From Lachnospiraceae bacterium (GTDB taxonomy: Bacteria; Bacillota_A; Clostridia; Lachnospirales; Lachnospiraceae), in contig JAGADM010000028.1 of the NCBI GenBank assembly GCA_017613595.1, positions 1-45,742 on the forward strand: a stretch of DNA of 45,742 bases, written 5' to 3'. Numbering within the stretch: the first letter of the stretch is position 1; each line of letters begins with the position of its first letter. Made by a program: the position numbers and the translations under genes. Positions 15,676 to 24,935 of this stretch are shown in pieces. The notes beneath the pieces are model-generated. The model saw only the letters and a list, made by a program, of their open reading frames with translations. It was not told the DNA's origin and searched no databases.

Positions 15676-15704
15676 ATTATATTACACCCAGGCAAAAAGT
15701 ACAA
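15676..15704 (-). promoter_or_regulatory. Promoter of the small P-loop gene
   Basis: Minus strand: -35 TTGTAC (15704-15699), 17-bp spacer, -10 TATAAT (15681-15676), about 40 bp before the ATG. Confidence 0.8.
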
Positions 15705-15738
15705 CTCTATTTCACGAAAAATACAAAAATCGGATGCC

Positions 15739-16746
15739 CTATTCCGAAAGGCAGTAAGTTGACATTAAATCATTCATCTTCGTGTATAATTTTTCTTCGC
15801 TCTCCGCCCGGAACACCCCGAGAATATACTCGGTTCCGTAGGAATTCTGAATATGCATGATCAGACAGTAGCCGGCCGAATTGGTCGTTCCGGTCTTACC
15901 TCCGAGAATCGCAATGCTGCTCGGGTAATCATAGTGATGCTTCGGGTCGTTAAGCTTGAAGCAGTTGGTCGTTTTTACGGTTCTCGAACGCTGTGCGCCC
16001 GAAATATCCACGTAGTTGTAGCGCTTCTCGGTGTACGTCATAATCTCGCGGAATTCTTTGTATTTGGTGCATTCCTGATAGACGATGTACATGTCGTAAG
16101 GCGTGGTCTTGTGCTTGTCGTCGTGAAGGCCGCTCGCGTTTACAAAGTTTGTATTGAGACCGCCGAGCTTCTTCATCTCCTGGTTCATCAGTTCGACAAA
16201 TGCGGCTTCGCTTCCCGCTACATGGATTGCAAGTGCTACGGCAGCGTTATTCGCGGAGCTTACGAGCATGCAGAGAAGCAGGTCATGGACGGTCATAATG
16301 TCGCCCTCGTTCAGTTCTTCGACCGAACCGCGGCTGAACTCCGCCATTTCCTTTGTGATAACAACCTTTTCATCGGTTTTACAGCGGTTCAGCGTGACAA
16401 GCGCGGTCATCAGCTTGGTGATGCTCGCAGGTGCGAACAGTTCGTCCATACGGTATCCGAAGACAAGCTCGTTCTTCGTCCGGTTGATGACGAATACACA
16501 TCCCTTACGGTCGGGTTTTTCCTCGTCGAACACATAGTCTGTCGTCAGCATGTCGTGAGTGACATTGCAGAGGAAGAACTGCGAAAGCATCGGGGCAAAG
16601 CGGGCTTCCGACTGCGCTCCGATGTCCGCGTGCACGACGCTGTCCTTCGACTGGTAATCGCCGAGAAGGCTCTTCTGTTTCTTTCCGCACCCCGTACAGC
16701 CGATCAGTATGACAATTACGAGCAGCGATGCAATGATTTTCTTCAT
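15739..16746 (-). CDS. D-alanyl-D-alanine carboxypeptidase (DacF/PBP5 type), lipoprotein
   Basis: A low-molecular-weight PBP that trims the terminal D-Ala of peptidoglycan stems. The motifs are Ser108-Ile-Thr-Lys111, Ser164-Ala-Asn166 and Lys284-Thr-Gly286. The N-terminus MKKIIASLLVIVILIGCTGC is a signal peptide with a lipobox-like cysteine at 17 or 20, so it is likely lipid-anchored, whereas classical DacA/DacF proteins use a C-terminal helix. It has 335 residues. The C-terminal beta domain of PBP5 is short or absent. It is the last gene of the mre-PBP2-rodA operon, about 50 bp after rodA. Confidence 0.92.
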   Translation of the reverse strand: MKKIIASLLVIVILIGCTGCGKKQKSLLGDYQSKDSVVHADIGAQSEARFAPMLSQFFLCNVTHDMLTTDYVFDEEKPDRKGCVFVINRTKNELVFGYRMDELFAPASITKLMTALVTLNRCKTDEKVVITKEMAEFSRGSVEELNEGDIMTVHDLLLCMLVSSANNAAVALAIHVAGSEAAFVELMNQEMKKLGGLNTNFVNASGLHDDKHKTTPYDMYIVYQECTKYKEFREIMTYTEKRYNYVDISGAQRSRTVKTTNCFKLNDPKHHYDYPSSIAILGGKTGTTNSAGYCLIMHIQNSYGTEYILGVFRAESEEKLYTKMNDLMSTYCLSE

Positions 16747-16797
16747 TTCATATCCTCTTCCGGAATCGCCGGAACTCTTTAAGGTCTTTTCCGGTTA

Positions 16798-18027
16798 TCA
16801 TTTCGAATCTCTCAACAGTTCGTTCAGATTCATTTCGTAACGGTCTTTTTCGAGAAGTGTTGACTTGTTCTGAAGACCGATATTCAGCAGTACTCCAATC
16901 GTGATCATGTTCGAAAGAAGCGCGCTCAGACCGGAACTTAAGAACGGCAGCGGGATTCCGGTGTTCGGCAGCAGCGAAACCACAACGCCGATATTTACGA
17001 GCGTCTGCGTGCAGAGCATGATTGAAATGCCGGCCGCGATCAGATATCCGAGACGGTCCTTCGCATTCATCGCAACTCGGAACCCGATAAATGTCATCAG
17101 CAGATAGAAGCCGATGATCAGTACGCAGCCAAAGAAACCGAACTCTTCCGCTACCGCCGAAAAGATGAAGTCCGACTCAACTACCGGCACATAGTGCGCG
17201 TAGTTCGAAGTGTCTCCGACAATGGTTTTGCCGAACATACCGCCCGATTCGATCGCCGCCGCGGCCTGGTTCTGCTGATACATCAGGTCGGGGTATTTGT
17301 CCGGCTCCCGAAGAGCAAGGATTCGATTAATCTGGTATTTGTTCTTAATAAGCTTCTGATTGGGCTGCATAATATACCAGAACAAACCCGCTGCGGACGG
17401 TATTCCGATTGCAAGCGCCGGTATGACGATCTTATAGGTGAGCCCTGAAAGATATACCATACAGCAGAAGGTTGCCGTAAGAACGATACTGGTCGACAGG
17501 TCCGGCTGGTCGTAGATCAGGTAAATCGGAAGCATACATACGATCAGCACGAGAATCAGTGTCCAGAGCCGGTTGATCCGGTCTCCCACTTTCACTAAAA
17601 GCTGTGCGGCAAATACGATGATAATGATCTTCGTCAGTTCCGACGGCATGAACTCAAAGCCTCGCTGCGGCTGCCCGTTACCGCCTATCTTGATCCATCG
17701 TTTCGCGTCCCGGTATGCCCAGCCGTATACGAGGTTGGAACCCGGAATACCGCAGTTATAGGTTACAAACTTACAGATCAGCATCATCGCGATATTCGCG
17801 AGATACATGAGTATGTACATTTTCGCGATGAAATGATAATCGATCAGGGAAACGACGACCATTACGAGGAAACCGAGAAGAAGTCCCGGAAGCTGACGCT
17901 CAAACTGGTTTTCGTCCGCATCCTGCAGTTTCTGAATCAAAACAAGCCCGACCGTCGCAAGGATGATCAGGATGGATACGATGGAAAACTTATAATTGTT
18001 AATATGATATCGATATTTCCGAAACAT
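16798..18027 (-). CDS. rodA: RodA (SEDS glycosyltransferase of cell elongation)
   Basis: A SEDS-family peptidoglycan polymerase with about ten membrane helices (409 aa). Typical motifs are RWIKIG, FMPSELTK, DQPDLSTS, SDFIFSAVAEEFGF and the C-terminal NTGIPLPFLSSG. FtsW and RodA are close relatives. The position beside PBP2 and mreBCD favours RodA, which pairs with PBP2 to make side-wall peptidoglycan. ATG 18025-18027 is preceded by AGGAAGG; the open frame upstream overlaps minC and has no better start. It follows minC by 16 bp. Confidence 0.92.
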   Translation of the reverse strand: MFRKYRYHINNYKFSIVSILIILATVGLVLIQKLQDADENQFERQLPGLLLGFLVMVVVSLIDYHFIAKMYILMYLANIAMMLICKFVTYNCGIPGSNLVYGWAYRDAKRWIKIGGNGQPQRGFEFMPSELTKIIIIVFAAQLLVKVGDRINRLWTLILVLIVCMLPIYLIYDQPDLSTSIVLTATFCCMVYLSGLTYKIVIPALAIGIPSAAGLFWYIMQPNQKLIKNKYQINRILALREPDKYPDLMYQQNQAAAAIESGGMFGKTIVGDTSNYAHYVPVVESDFIFSAVAEEFGFFGCVLIIGFYLLMTFIGFRVAMNAKDRLGYLIAAGISIMLCTQTLVNIGVVVSLLPNTGIPLPFLSSGLSALLSNMITIGVLLNIGLQNKSTLLEKDRYEMNLNELLRDSK

Positions 18028-18043
18028 AATAACGGTTCCTTCC

Positions 18044-18763
18044 TCAGTCAAGAAGCTCGTACAGTTCTTCGTCCGCGCCGAACGTGTCATTTTCTACATA
18101 ACGAAGTTTAACGGTATCTCCGACCAGCTCCGCTATCATGCTGCAGTTCTCGAGACCCTGCTTTTTCAGAAGCTTCGCTTCCTTCTTCATTTCCTTTTCG
18201 GTTTTTGCGGGAATGACGTATTCATAACGACCGATGGCAAGCCGCTCCGGATTCATCTGTGCGGCAAATACGAACGACTCGCGGTTCGAATTGGTGCCCG
18301 CAAGAGCGGTTCCCAGAAGCGCACCGATGACGATAATGCTTCCGCCGCTTACAATCTCCGCTCCCGCTTCCACATTGCCGACGATAACGATCGAATTTTC
18401 CGTTTCGAGACGGCGGCCGGAACGAAGGATTCCCTGATACATCTGTGCGGTTTTCGTCGAAAGGCTGCCGATTACCTGATCCATGGACTGTTTCAGAATC
18501 TCTTCGTTCGCCTCGTTTCCGTCAATGACGCAGATGATTTCGAGCTCCGAGTTCTCCGTAATGACACGGAGGATCTCTTTCTGCTCTTCGGTGGAAAGCT
18601 CACGCCCTTCGAAACGCATGGACATCCTTGCGCTTCCTAAGAATTTCGCGGACGTTTTCATGCGCTTTTCGAGTTCGGTCAGAATTTCTTCAAACGGTAC
18701 TTCATTCGATAATACAAGTGAAATTCCGTCTTTATAGCCTTTCAGAACAACCGTATTCTTCAT
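18044..18763 (-). CDS. minC: MinC, septum site inhibitor
   Basis: MinC blocks FtsZ assembly away from midcell. The protein has 239 aa: an N-terminal FtsZ-inhibiting domain (about 1-105) and the C-terminal beta-helix domain (about 118-200, SIVIVGNVEAGAEIVSGGSIIVIGAL split over several strands), which normally binds MinD. ATG 18761-18763 follows GAGGGGA. In many Clostridia minC is followed by minD and minE, then rodA. Here rodA follows at once, so the MinD ATPase and MinE are absent from the locus. Confidence 0.93.
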   Translation of the reverse strand: MKNTVVLKGYKDGISLVLSNEVPFEEILTELEKRMKTSAKFLGSARMSMRFEGRELSTEEQKEILRVITENSELEIICVIDGNEANEEILKQSMDQVIGSLSTKTAQMYQGILRSGRRLETENSIVIVGNVEAGAEIVSGGSIIVIGALLGTALAGTNSNRESFVFAAQMNPERLAIGRYEYVIPAKTEKEMKKEAKLLKKQGLENCSMIAELVGDTVKLRYVENDTFGADEELYELLD

Positions 18764-18779
18764 GGATTCCCCTCTTTTG

Positions 18780-21638
18780 TTAGTCGCTGAACTTGATCGG
18801 TCCGATGTTGGCGGCAAATACCTTGCCGTTAAGCAGAGCGTCACGGTTATCGCCGTTAAAGTAATAGCCGTAAACCTCTCTCGCTACGATGGCGGCGTTC
18901 GCGGATGCGTACCCGTTCGGAATGACGACGGTCACGCAGATCTGCGGATTATCGCTCGGCGCGTAGGAAAGGAACAGCGCGTTGTTCGGGTGGTTTAAGC
19001 TTACCTGTGCGGTACCGGTCTTACCGGATACTTTGAAATCCAGGTCGGTATAGTATTTGCGGATACCGGAATCCTTGTGGTTTACTACGTTGTACATGCC
19101 GTTCTTAACCGCGTACCAGTATTCCTGCGGAATCTGCGTCAGCGAATTGCGGACAGTCGCGAGGTTGCTCATAAGCGTCTCACCGGTCGGACCGACTACC
19201 TTGCTGACAAGCGTCAGGTCGTAGCAGGTACCTTCGTTCGCGATCGTCGTCAGATATCTCGCAATCTGTACGGGTGCGAAACTGTGATAATAACCGATGG
19301 CGGTACGTACGGCATCTTTCGGGGAAATCTGCGGAGCCGACTCGGAAACCTCAACACCCGAGGGGTCGCCGAGACCGAACATCTTCGCGTATTTCTGAAT
19401 CGTCTTAATACCGAGCGCATCGATGTACTCTCCGCGCTGGTTGATCGATACGCGGTAACCGACCGTGAAGAAATAATAGTTACACGAATCGCGGATGGCT
19501 TCGGCAACGGTCAGCTTGCCGTGCGAGTTCGGGTAAGCCCAGCATCGCGGCGAAGGATCGACTTCAAGGAATTTACCCTTATCTTCGATCAGCTCGTCGG
19601 TCGTGATAACGCCTTCCATAAGGCCCATGATCGCGGAAAGCGGCTTAAAGGTCGAACCGGTCGTCGTCTTCGAAGAAGTCGCACGGAATACAAGCGGATA
19701 AGACTTGTCGGCGAGCAGCTTCTTATAGTAGGTCATGTCGATCTTATTGGCGAAATAGTTGTTGTCGTAGCTCGGATACGAAACCATGCATTCCACGGTT
19801 CCGGTATTCGGGTCGGTCAGAATGATGGAGCCGCTGCACGGTTCGAGCGCAAGCATGGCCGGCGTAATCTCCATCGTACGGATCTTATGAATCATGAAAT
19901 CATACGGATCAAGCGTATAATTCATAAGCTTCTCATAAGAATCCGAATCGGGCTCGAGAATGTTCTGGTCGAACAGTAAAAGCGCGATGTCGCGGAGCTT
20001 GATAACATAATCAAAGATCAGCGTGTGATAAATCTTACTCTTATAATCGGCATCATCACGGAAGTTGTCGATTATATACTGACGGAGGTATCCGTACAGT
20101 TCATTCGTGTCATAATACTCCTCGCCGATGTTCAGTTTGTCAAGGTTGATCCAGCCCTGCGTGATCGCGTACTGCAGATAATGGCTTAAGCTTGACTGCT
20201 TGTTGCTGAAACTGATGTATTCGGGATCGAGCGTATTGATGGCGGCATTATTGACGATACCCCATCCGGAATTGCCGAGCTTCTGGTACATGAAATCCAG
20301 GTATTCCTGTATGAGCTTCGATACCTTATCTCCGTATATGTCACAGTCCGGTTCGAGCTGCTTTAAGTAGTTCTCCCAGATGTAGCTCTCGTTCTTGTCG
20401 AACAGATACTGCAGATCCTTCTCGATTTTGGTCGCGTCTTCGCTCTTGAAGTGGTCCGTATTGATAATATGGTTGCTGAACAGAGCGTAATACACTTCGT
20501 AGATCGGAATTGTGATCTCGGTCGCGTCCTCCCCCTTACTTCCGTAAGACATGTCCTTTACGATTGCGGCAAGAAGAATACCGGCGACATTACGTTTGAT
20601 GATGTTGTAGCAGCAGATCTGCCTCTCGCGGTCGATTGTGAGATAAATATCATTGCCCGGCACGGGTTCCTTCGTAATCGTCTTGGTACGAACCTGTCCG
20701 CGGTCGTTTATGAGGATCGTGTACTCTCCGTCCGTACCGGAAAGATAGGTTTCATAGGATTTTTCTATGCCGGCCTTTCCGACAACGCTGTTATCGTTAT
20801 AGCGTGTTCCGGTGCCGGCCTCCTTCAAAACGGCAAGCTCGTCCGCATTGACAAGTCCTACATAGCCGACAATATGCGAGAAATACTCGGAATCGAGATA
20901 GATTCGCCGTGAAGACTTCGTAATCTCAAGACCGGGAATCGTAGTCGTATTTTCGTAAAAGGTAATACGCGCCTCGTCGCTGATGTTGCTGACAACACGG
21001 AATGACGAATAACTCGGGTACATCGTAAAGAACTGGTACCGGTACGCCATGATTTCAAGCGCGTCTGCCTTCGAATACTCTTCGCCGATCTGGAACATGC
21101 GGGATACGCCGTCACCGAAGCGCATGAAATTAAACACCTGCTCCGCAGTCGCTTCCTTATGCTTTTCGGTCAGCTCATTTACACTCTTCAAACCGTAGGC
21201 GTTTTTCTTAAATCGGTCCAGAGCGGAGCCGCTTATGGTGAACCGTAACGACTCGTCTTCGTCCATAACGATCGGGAAGGAAAATTCCCGCTTATAGCCG
21301 TATTTCCGAAGAATCAGAATCAGTTCGTAGATTGCCGTATTCATCTGCTGGCCGTTCGTAAGCTCGGCGGAGTTGAACATGTCGAGATTGTACTGCAGCT
21401 CGTTATAGGCAAGCAGATTTCCGCTCTTATCGTAGATGTTGCCGCGCGTCGAAGGGATGGATACGGTTTTCGTATAGGATTTTTCGTCACGGGTGATCTT
21501 CGTCTTCTCGGGCTCAACCATCTGCATGTTGAAAATGTGCGCAATGATGATGAGAAAGGCGATGCAAAGCACAAGAAATACGGGAACCAGGCGGTTCGAA
21601 AAGATTTCTTTCAATTTAGCCCAGAATGTATGCTCCAT
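18780..21638 (-). CDS. mrdA: Penicillin-binding protein 2 (elongation transpeptidase), with a large insertion
   Basis: A class B PBP that cross-links side-wall peptidoglycan with RodA. It has one membrane helix at about 17-38 and a dimerisation domain (STRGNIYDKSGNLLAYN, 63-79). The transpeptidase motifs are Ser662-Thr-Phe-Lys665, Ser718-Cys-Asn720 and Lys873-Thr-Gly875. At 952 aa it is about 300 longer than usual PBP2. The extra length lies mainly between about 350 and 590, after TIDRERQ and before the SGSIILTDPNTG strand, and is rich in Tyr, Asp and helix-forming residues. Long PBP2 forms occur in Lachnospiraceae; the role of the insert is unknown. It lies between mreD and minC. Confidence 0.95.
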   Translation of the reverse strand: MEHTFWAKLKEIFSNRLVPVFLVLCIAFLIIIAHIFNMQMVEPEKTKITRDEKSYTKTVSIPSTRGNIYDKSGNLLAYNELQYNLDMFNSAELTNGQQMNTAIYELILILRKYGYKREFSFPIVMDEDESLRFTISGSALDRFKKNAYGLKSVNELTEKHKEATAEQVFNFMRFGDGVSRMFQIGEEYSKADALEIMAYRYQFFTMYPSYSSFRVVSNISDEARITFYENTTTIPGLEITKSSRRIYLDSEYFSHIVGYVGLVNADELAVLKEAGTGTRYNDNSVVGKAGIEKSYETYLSGTDGEYTILINDRGQVRTKTITKEPVPGNDIYLTIDRERQICCYNIIKRNVAGILLAAIVKDMSYGSKGEDATEITIPIYEVYYALFSNHIINTDHFKSEDATKIEKDLQYLFDKNESYIWENYLKQLEPDCDIYGDKVSKLIQEYLDFMYQKLGNSGWGIVNNAAINTLDPEYISFSNKQSSLSHYLQYAITQGWINLDKLNIGEEYYDTNELYGYLRQYIIDNFRDDADYKSKIYHTLIFDYVIKLRDIALLLFDQNILEPDSDSYEKLMNYTLDPYDFMIHKIRTMEITPAMLALEPCSGSIILTDPNTGTVECMVSYPSYDNNYFANKIDMTYYKKLLADKSYPLVFRATSSKTTTGSTFKPLSAIMGLMEGVITTDELIEDKGKFLEVDPSPRCWAYPNSHGKLTVAEAIRDSCNYYFFTVGYRVSINQRGEYIDALGIKTIQKYAKMFGLGDPSGVEVSESAPQISPKDAVRTAIGYYHSFAPVQIARYLTTIANEGTCYDLTLVSKVVGPTGETLMSNLATVRNSLTQIPQEYWYAVKNGMYNVVNHKDSGIRKYYTDLDFKVSGKTGTAQVSLNHPNNALFLSYAPSDNPQICVTVVIPNGYASANAAIVAREVYGYYFNGDNRDALLNGKVFAANIGPIKFSD

Positions 21639-21650
21639 AAAAACTCCGTA

Positions 21651-22175
21651 TCAGCCTTCCACCTTCGAATAATCGGTGTATAAAGGCTTTGTAACCTTCC
21701 AGTAGATCAGATCCAGGATCCTGTAGACAACGATAAATACGACCGTCGTATAGATTGCCTGCGGAAACATCTGGTTTGAAATATAGGAAACGACGTTGGT
21801 GCGTCCTCTTGTCATGAATAAGAACAGCCAGAACATGAAACTGTACAGGAACTCCGAACCCGCCACCATCGCTAGAGGAAGCAGAAAATCGTTCTGTACG
21901 TAGTATTTGGCCATGAACCCGTTCAGATATCCGATGAACATGTAAAAGAGCGCAAAAACGCCCAGCAGACTGCCTGAGGTGATGTCTAAGACAAGCCCTG
22001 CGGCAAATCCGATGAACATACCCTTTGTCTTGCCGCGGTGGTAAGCGGCGGCAACAACGACCATGATGATCAGGTCGGGAATGTTGTTGAAACCGAATGC
22101 CACATACGGAAGCACCGTGGATTTCAAAAGAACTGCAATTAAGATTTCAACTGCATAAACCAAAACTACTATCAT
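21651..22175 (-). CDS. mreD: MreD, rod-shape membrane protein
   Basis: A small (174 aa) and very hydrophobic protein with five or six membrane helices. The FGFNNIPDLIIM and GLVLDITSGSLLGVFAL stretches match MreD. It links MreC to the RodA-PBP2 complex. It lies 20 bp after mreC and 12 bp before PBP2, the conserved mreBCD-mrdA order. Confidence 0.92.
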   Translation of the reverse strand: MIVVLVYAVEILIAVLLKSTVLPYVAFGFNNIPDLIIMVVVAAAYHRGKTKGMFIGFAAGLVLDITSGSLLGVFALFYMFIGYLNGFMAKYYVQNDFLLPLAMVAGSEFLYSFMFWLFLFMTRGRTNVVSYISNQMFPQAIYTTVVFIVVYRILDLIYWKVTKPLYTDYSKVEG

Positions 22176-22195
22176 GTAAGGAAGATTCCTCCGTG

Positions 22196-23065
22196 TTACT
22201 CTTCGCCCGTTTCGAGAAGATTCTCTTTCAGGTCGGTAATGATCAATACCGTGTTCAGATGCTCAAAGTCGACAACCGGCGTCAGATAGCCGGTCTTCGT
22301 AAGGCCGTCGTTCTCGTTCTGGATGTTCGAGATGTATCCTATGAGAATGTCGGGAAGGTATTTGTCGCTGAGCGGCGATGTATAAACCTTATAGTTGTTT
22401 CGCGCCTCGGTATTGATGGAAAGGTCGCGGATCTCAATGTAGCCGATGGAAAGAAGTTCGAGGTTACCGCATACGATACAGTCATCCTCGGTCTTCGTTA
22501 CGATCGCGCTGACATAATTGTTATCGTCGATGATCGAACGGACAACCGAGTAGTTCGGGCCGACTTCCGTTATGATGCCGACGAGACCGCTGCCCGCGAT
22601 GACGTTCATATCGACCTTGATGCCGTCGCGGCTGCCCTTATCGAGCGTGAAACGTGAATAATATCCGCTTGAATCCTTCGCGATAATGTTGGCCGCTACC
22701 GTCGAGTAGTTTTTATAGTTTTCGGAAAGGGCAAGGAGCTGCTTTAAACGCTCCAGGTCATAAAGCGACTGCTCCATCGACTGTTTTTCGCGGCTGATCC
22801 GGTCATTTTCCTGTTTCAGCTCTTCAATCTGCTTCTGCAGCTCTTCCACTTTTTCAAAGTTGTCAACGGTGTTGTTGATACTTGCACCGATCGTTGTGAT
22901 GCCTTTCTGAAGAGGGATCACAAAGGAATTCAGTCTTGCCCGGATCGGATCGAACACATTCGGGAACCGGTACGAGAAGAAAATCATAAAGATGCAGACC
23001 ATGGTCATGATCAAAAGCACGAACCGCGGTTCCATATCGTATTTCGGATTTTTGCGTTCCTTCAT
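22196..23065 (-). CDS. mreC: MreC, rod-shape protein
   Basis: MreC (289 aa) has a membrane helix at about 13-33, a coiled coil at about 68-112, and then the external beta domain with DKGSRDGIKVDMNVIAGSGLVGIITEV, the family hallmark (listed here as a region, residues about 136-162). It activates PBP2-RodA from the outer face. ATG 23063-23065 has AAAGGAGG upstream. It lies 44 bp after mreB. Confidence 0.95.
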   Translation of the reverse strand: MKERKNPKYDMEPRFVLLIMTMVCIFMIFFSYRFPNVFDPIRARLNSFVIPLQKGITTIGASINNTVDNFEKVEELQKQIEELKQENDRISREKQSMEQSLYDLERLKQLLALSENYKNYSTVAANIIAKDSSGYYSRFTLDKGSRDGIKVDMNVIAGSGLVGIITEVGPNYSVVRSIIDDNNYVSAIVTKTEDDCIVCGNLELLSIGYIEIRDLSINTEARNNYKVYTSPLSDKYLPDILIGYISNIQNENDGLTKTGYLTPVVDFEHLNTVLIITDLKENLLETGEE

Positions 23066-23109
23066 GGTTTCCTCCTTTCCGGCAGATATATCTGTTCCTT
23101 ATTCATCGT

Positions 23110-24150
23110 TTATGCATCGAAATGGTCGTCCGCAAGCGCCTGCTTGAGGCCTACGGCGTATTTGTCGTAATAGCGGTCTTCAATGACCTTGGCAAGACCC
23201 GTCGTAACGGTCATGCTGCCGTAATCGCTGACGTTGATCTTGTTGTCGCCGAGGTTCGTCCGGAACAGAAACTCAAGTCCGTTCAGCGCAGCGGAACCGC
23301 CGGTTACGTAGATGCCGTTATGGTATACGTCGGCAGCAATTTCGGGCGGGGTACGGTCGAGAATGACACGAATGTTCTCAAAGATGGTTTGCATCTGTTC
23401 CGCAACCGCGTTGTTAACCAGTTCGGTCGTGATTGAACACTCGCGCGGGAGCCCCGTTACGAGGTCGCGTCCGAAAGCATTCTCGGTATCGTCGCGGACC
23501 GAAGAAAAATGCACAAGATCGCATTTCAGCATCTCGGCGGTCTTCGTTCCGATCAGTAGGTTGTACTTTTTACGGATATTGTTGATGATAGCTTCGTTGA
23601 ACTGGTTGCCGCCGACCGGAAGCAGCTTGCTGAACATGATTCCGCCTAAGCTGATGATGGAAATCTCGGTCGTATCGGCACCGATGTTCACAAGCATCGT
23701 GCCCTGTGACTTGATGATGTCGATTCCGGCGCCGATGGCATCGGCAATCGGTTTTTCCACAAGATAAATCTTACGGGGACGAACGATGGAACCGTCCACA
23801 AGGTCATAGAAAGCCTTCTTCTCGACTTCGGTGATGTCGTTCGGAACGGTGATATAAAACGTTGCGCCGCGGAACTTACCGAAGATTCTTGTCAGGTCCA
23901 GGAACATACAGTTCAGAAGGGAAAGCATGTTGGCAAATTCGGCGATAACCCCGTGTTTGATCGGGAAACGGACATCGATTGCTTCGGGCGTCTTTCCGTA
24001 CATTTCGAAAGCCTCGTCGCCGATGGCGATGATCTTCTTATGATTGCGGAAGGAAATGGCGCTCTTCTGATGAAAGACAACACCCTGCCCTTTCCGGTAG
24101 ATTTTCGTGGAATCGGTTCCGAAGTCGATTCCGAACACTTTAACTGCCAT
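23110..24150 (-). CDS. mreB: MreB-family actin homologue with divergent nucleotide motifs
   Basis: A bacterial actin (346 aa) that organises side-wall synthesis on the membrane. Phosphate loop 1 is GIDFGTDSTKIY (usual form GIDLGTANT), loop 2 is NIGADTTEIS where most MreB have D-GGGTTE, and the adenosine site is VTGGSAALNG. The replaced Asp and Gly residues may change ATP turnover. Similar sequences are known to me from Lachnospiraceae, so this is probably a clade form and not damage. ATG 24148-24150 is 12 bp after radC and preceded by AGAGAGGA. Confidence 0.92.
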   Translation of the reverse strand: MAVKVFGIDFGTDSTKIYRKGQGVVFHQKSAISFRNHKKIIAIGDEAFEMYGKTPEAIDVRFPIKHGVIAEFANMLSLLNCMFLDLTRIFGKFRGATFYITVPNDITEVEKKAFYDLVDGSIVRPRKIYLVEKPIADAIGAGIDIIKSQGTMLVNIGADTTEISIISLGGIMFSKLLPVGGNQFNEAIINNIRKKYNLLIGTKTAEMLKCDLVHFSSVRDDTENAFGRDLVTGLPRECSITTELVNNAVAEQMQTIFENIRVILDRTPPEIAADVYHNGIYVTGGSAALNGLEFLFRTNLGDNKINVSDYGSMTVTTGLAKVIEDRYYDKYAVGLKQALADDHFDA

Positions 24151-24162
24151 GAATGTTCCTCT

Positions 24163-24855
24163 CTAAAACATTCCGGGATTCGCGTCCCGGAAACTGTAAT
24201 AACTTTTATTTCCGAAGATAATATGGTCAACCATCGGGAGTTCGAGCATCTTCCCGAGGGCGATGACATTGTCCGTAATGGTACGGTCCTGCGCGCTCGG
24301 TGACGGATCCCCGCTCGGATGGTTATGCATTAAGACAAAGCAGACCGCCCGGTTCTCTAGAGCAATCCGGAAAATGTCCCTGGGCGATGCCGGAGCACTG
24401 TTAACGGAGCCTTTGGAGACATCCGTTTCACGGATCCTTCTGAGGCGGTTATCTAAAAGAAGTATCCAGACCTCTTCCTGCTGGCGGTAACGCATATGTT
24501 CGCGGTAATACCGGTATATGCTTTCCGAGTCGCTGCATATAAGTTCTTCGCTGCTCTGCTCTCTCCAGATGCGTGAAGACAGTTCGCCGATTGCGGCAAG
24601 CTGGAGCGTCTTTACGTGCCCGATGCCTTTGATTTCTTTAAGCTGTTCCGGACACATGCCCGGCAAACCGCCGATACCGTTCACTTTCTTTAAAATCTCG
24701 TAGCTCGTATGAAGCGCCGAGTTGCCGGAACTTCCGGACCGGATGATCACCGAAAGCAGTTCGGCGTCCGATAAGGAAGTAATTCCGTATTGTTCCGCTT
24801 TCTTATCCGGCTGCTCGCTTTCCGGCAGCGATTTGATATTCCATTTTGAATTCAT
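24163..24855 (-). CDS. radC: RadC-family JAB/MPN domain protein
   Basis: A 230-residue RadC. Helix-hairpin-helix segments lie at about 25-95 (GIGGLPGM, EIKGIGHVK). The JAB domain has the zinc motif HNHPSGDPSPSAQD (177-190; ligands His177, His179 and Asp190). Despite its name the family is not a proven DNA repair factor. It often precedes mreB in Firmicutes, as here. ATG 24853-24855 has AAAGGAAA upstream; a TTG at 24900 is the alternative. It is first in the elongation operon. Confidence 0.94.
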   Translation of the reverse strand: MNSKWNIKSLPESEQPDKKAEQYGITSLSDAELLSVIIRSGSSGNSALHTSYEILKKVNGIGGLPGMCPEQLKEIKGIGHVKTLQLAAIGELSSRIWREQSSEELICSDSESIYRYYREHMRYRQQEEVWILLLDNRLRRIRETDVSKGSVNSAPASPRDIFRIALENRAVCFVLMHNHPSGDPSPSAQDRTITDNVIALGKMLELPMVDHIIFGNKSYYSFRDANPGMF

Positions 24856-24906
24856 TGTTTCCTTTCCATTCTCTCCGGGAAGCAATGATGCAAATGCCAA
24901 AAACTT

Positions 24907-24935
24907 ATTATATCACATTGTCCGCATTTTGTATA
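24907..24935 (-). promoter_or_regulatory. Promoter of the radC-mre-PBP2-minC-rodA operon
   Basis: Minus strand: -35 TATACA (24935-24930), 17-bp spacer, -10 TATAAT (24912-24907), about 50 bp before the radC ATG. The -35 matches consensus at four of six positions. Confidence 0.65.
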
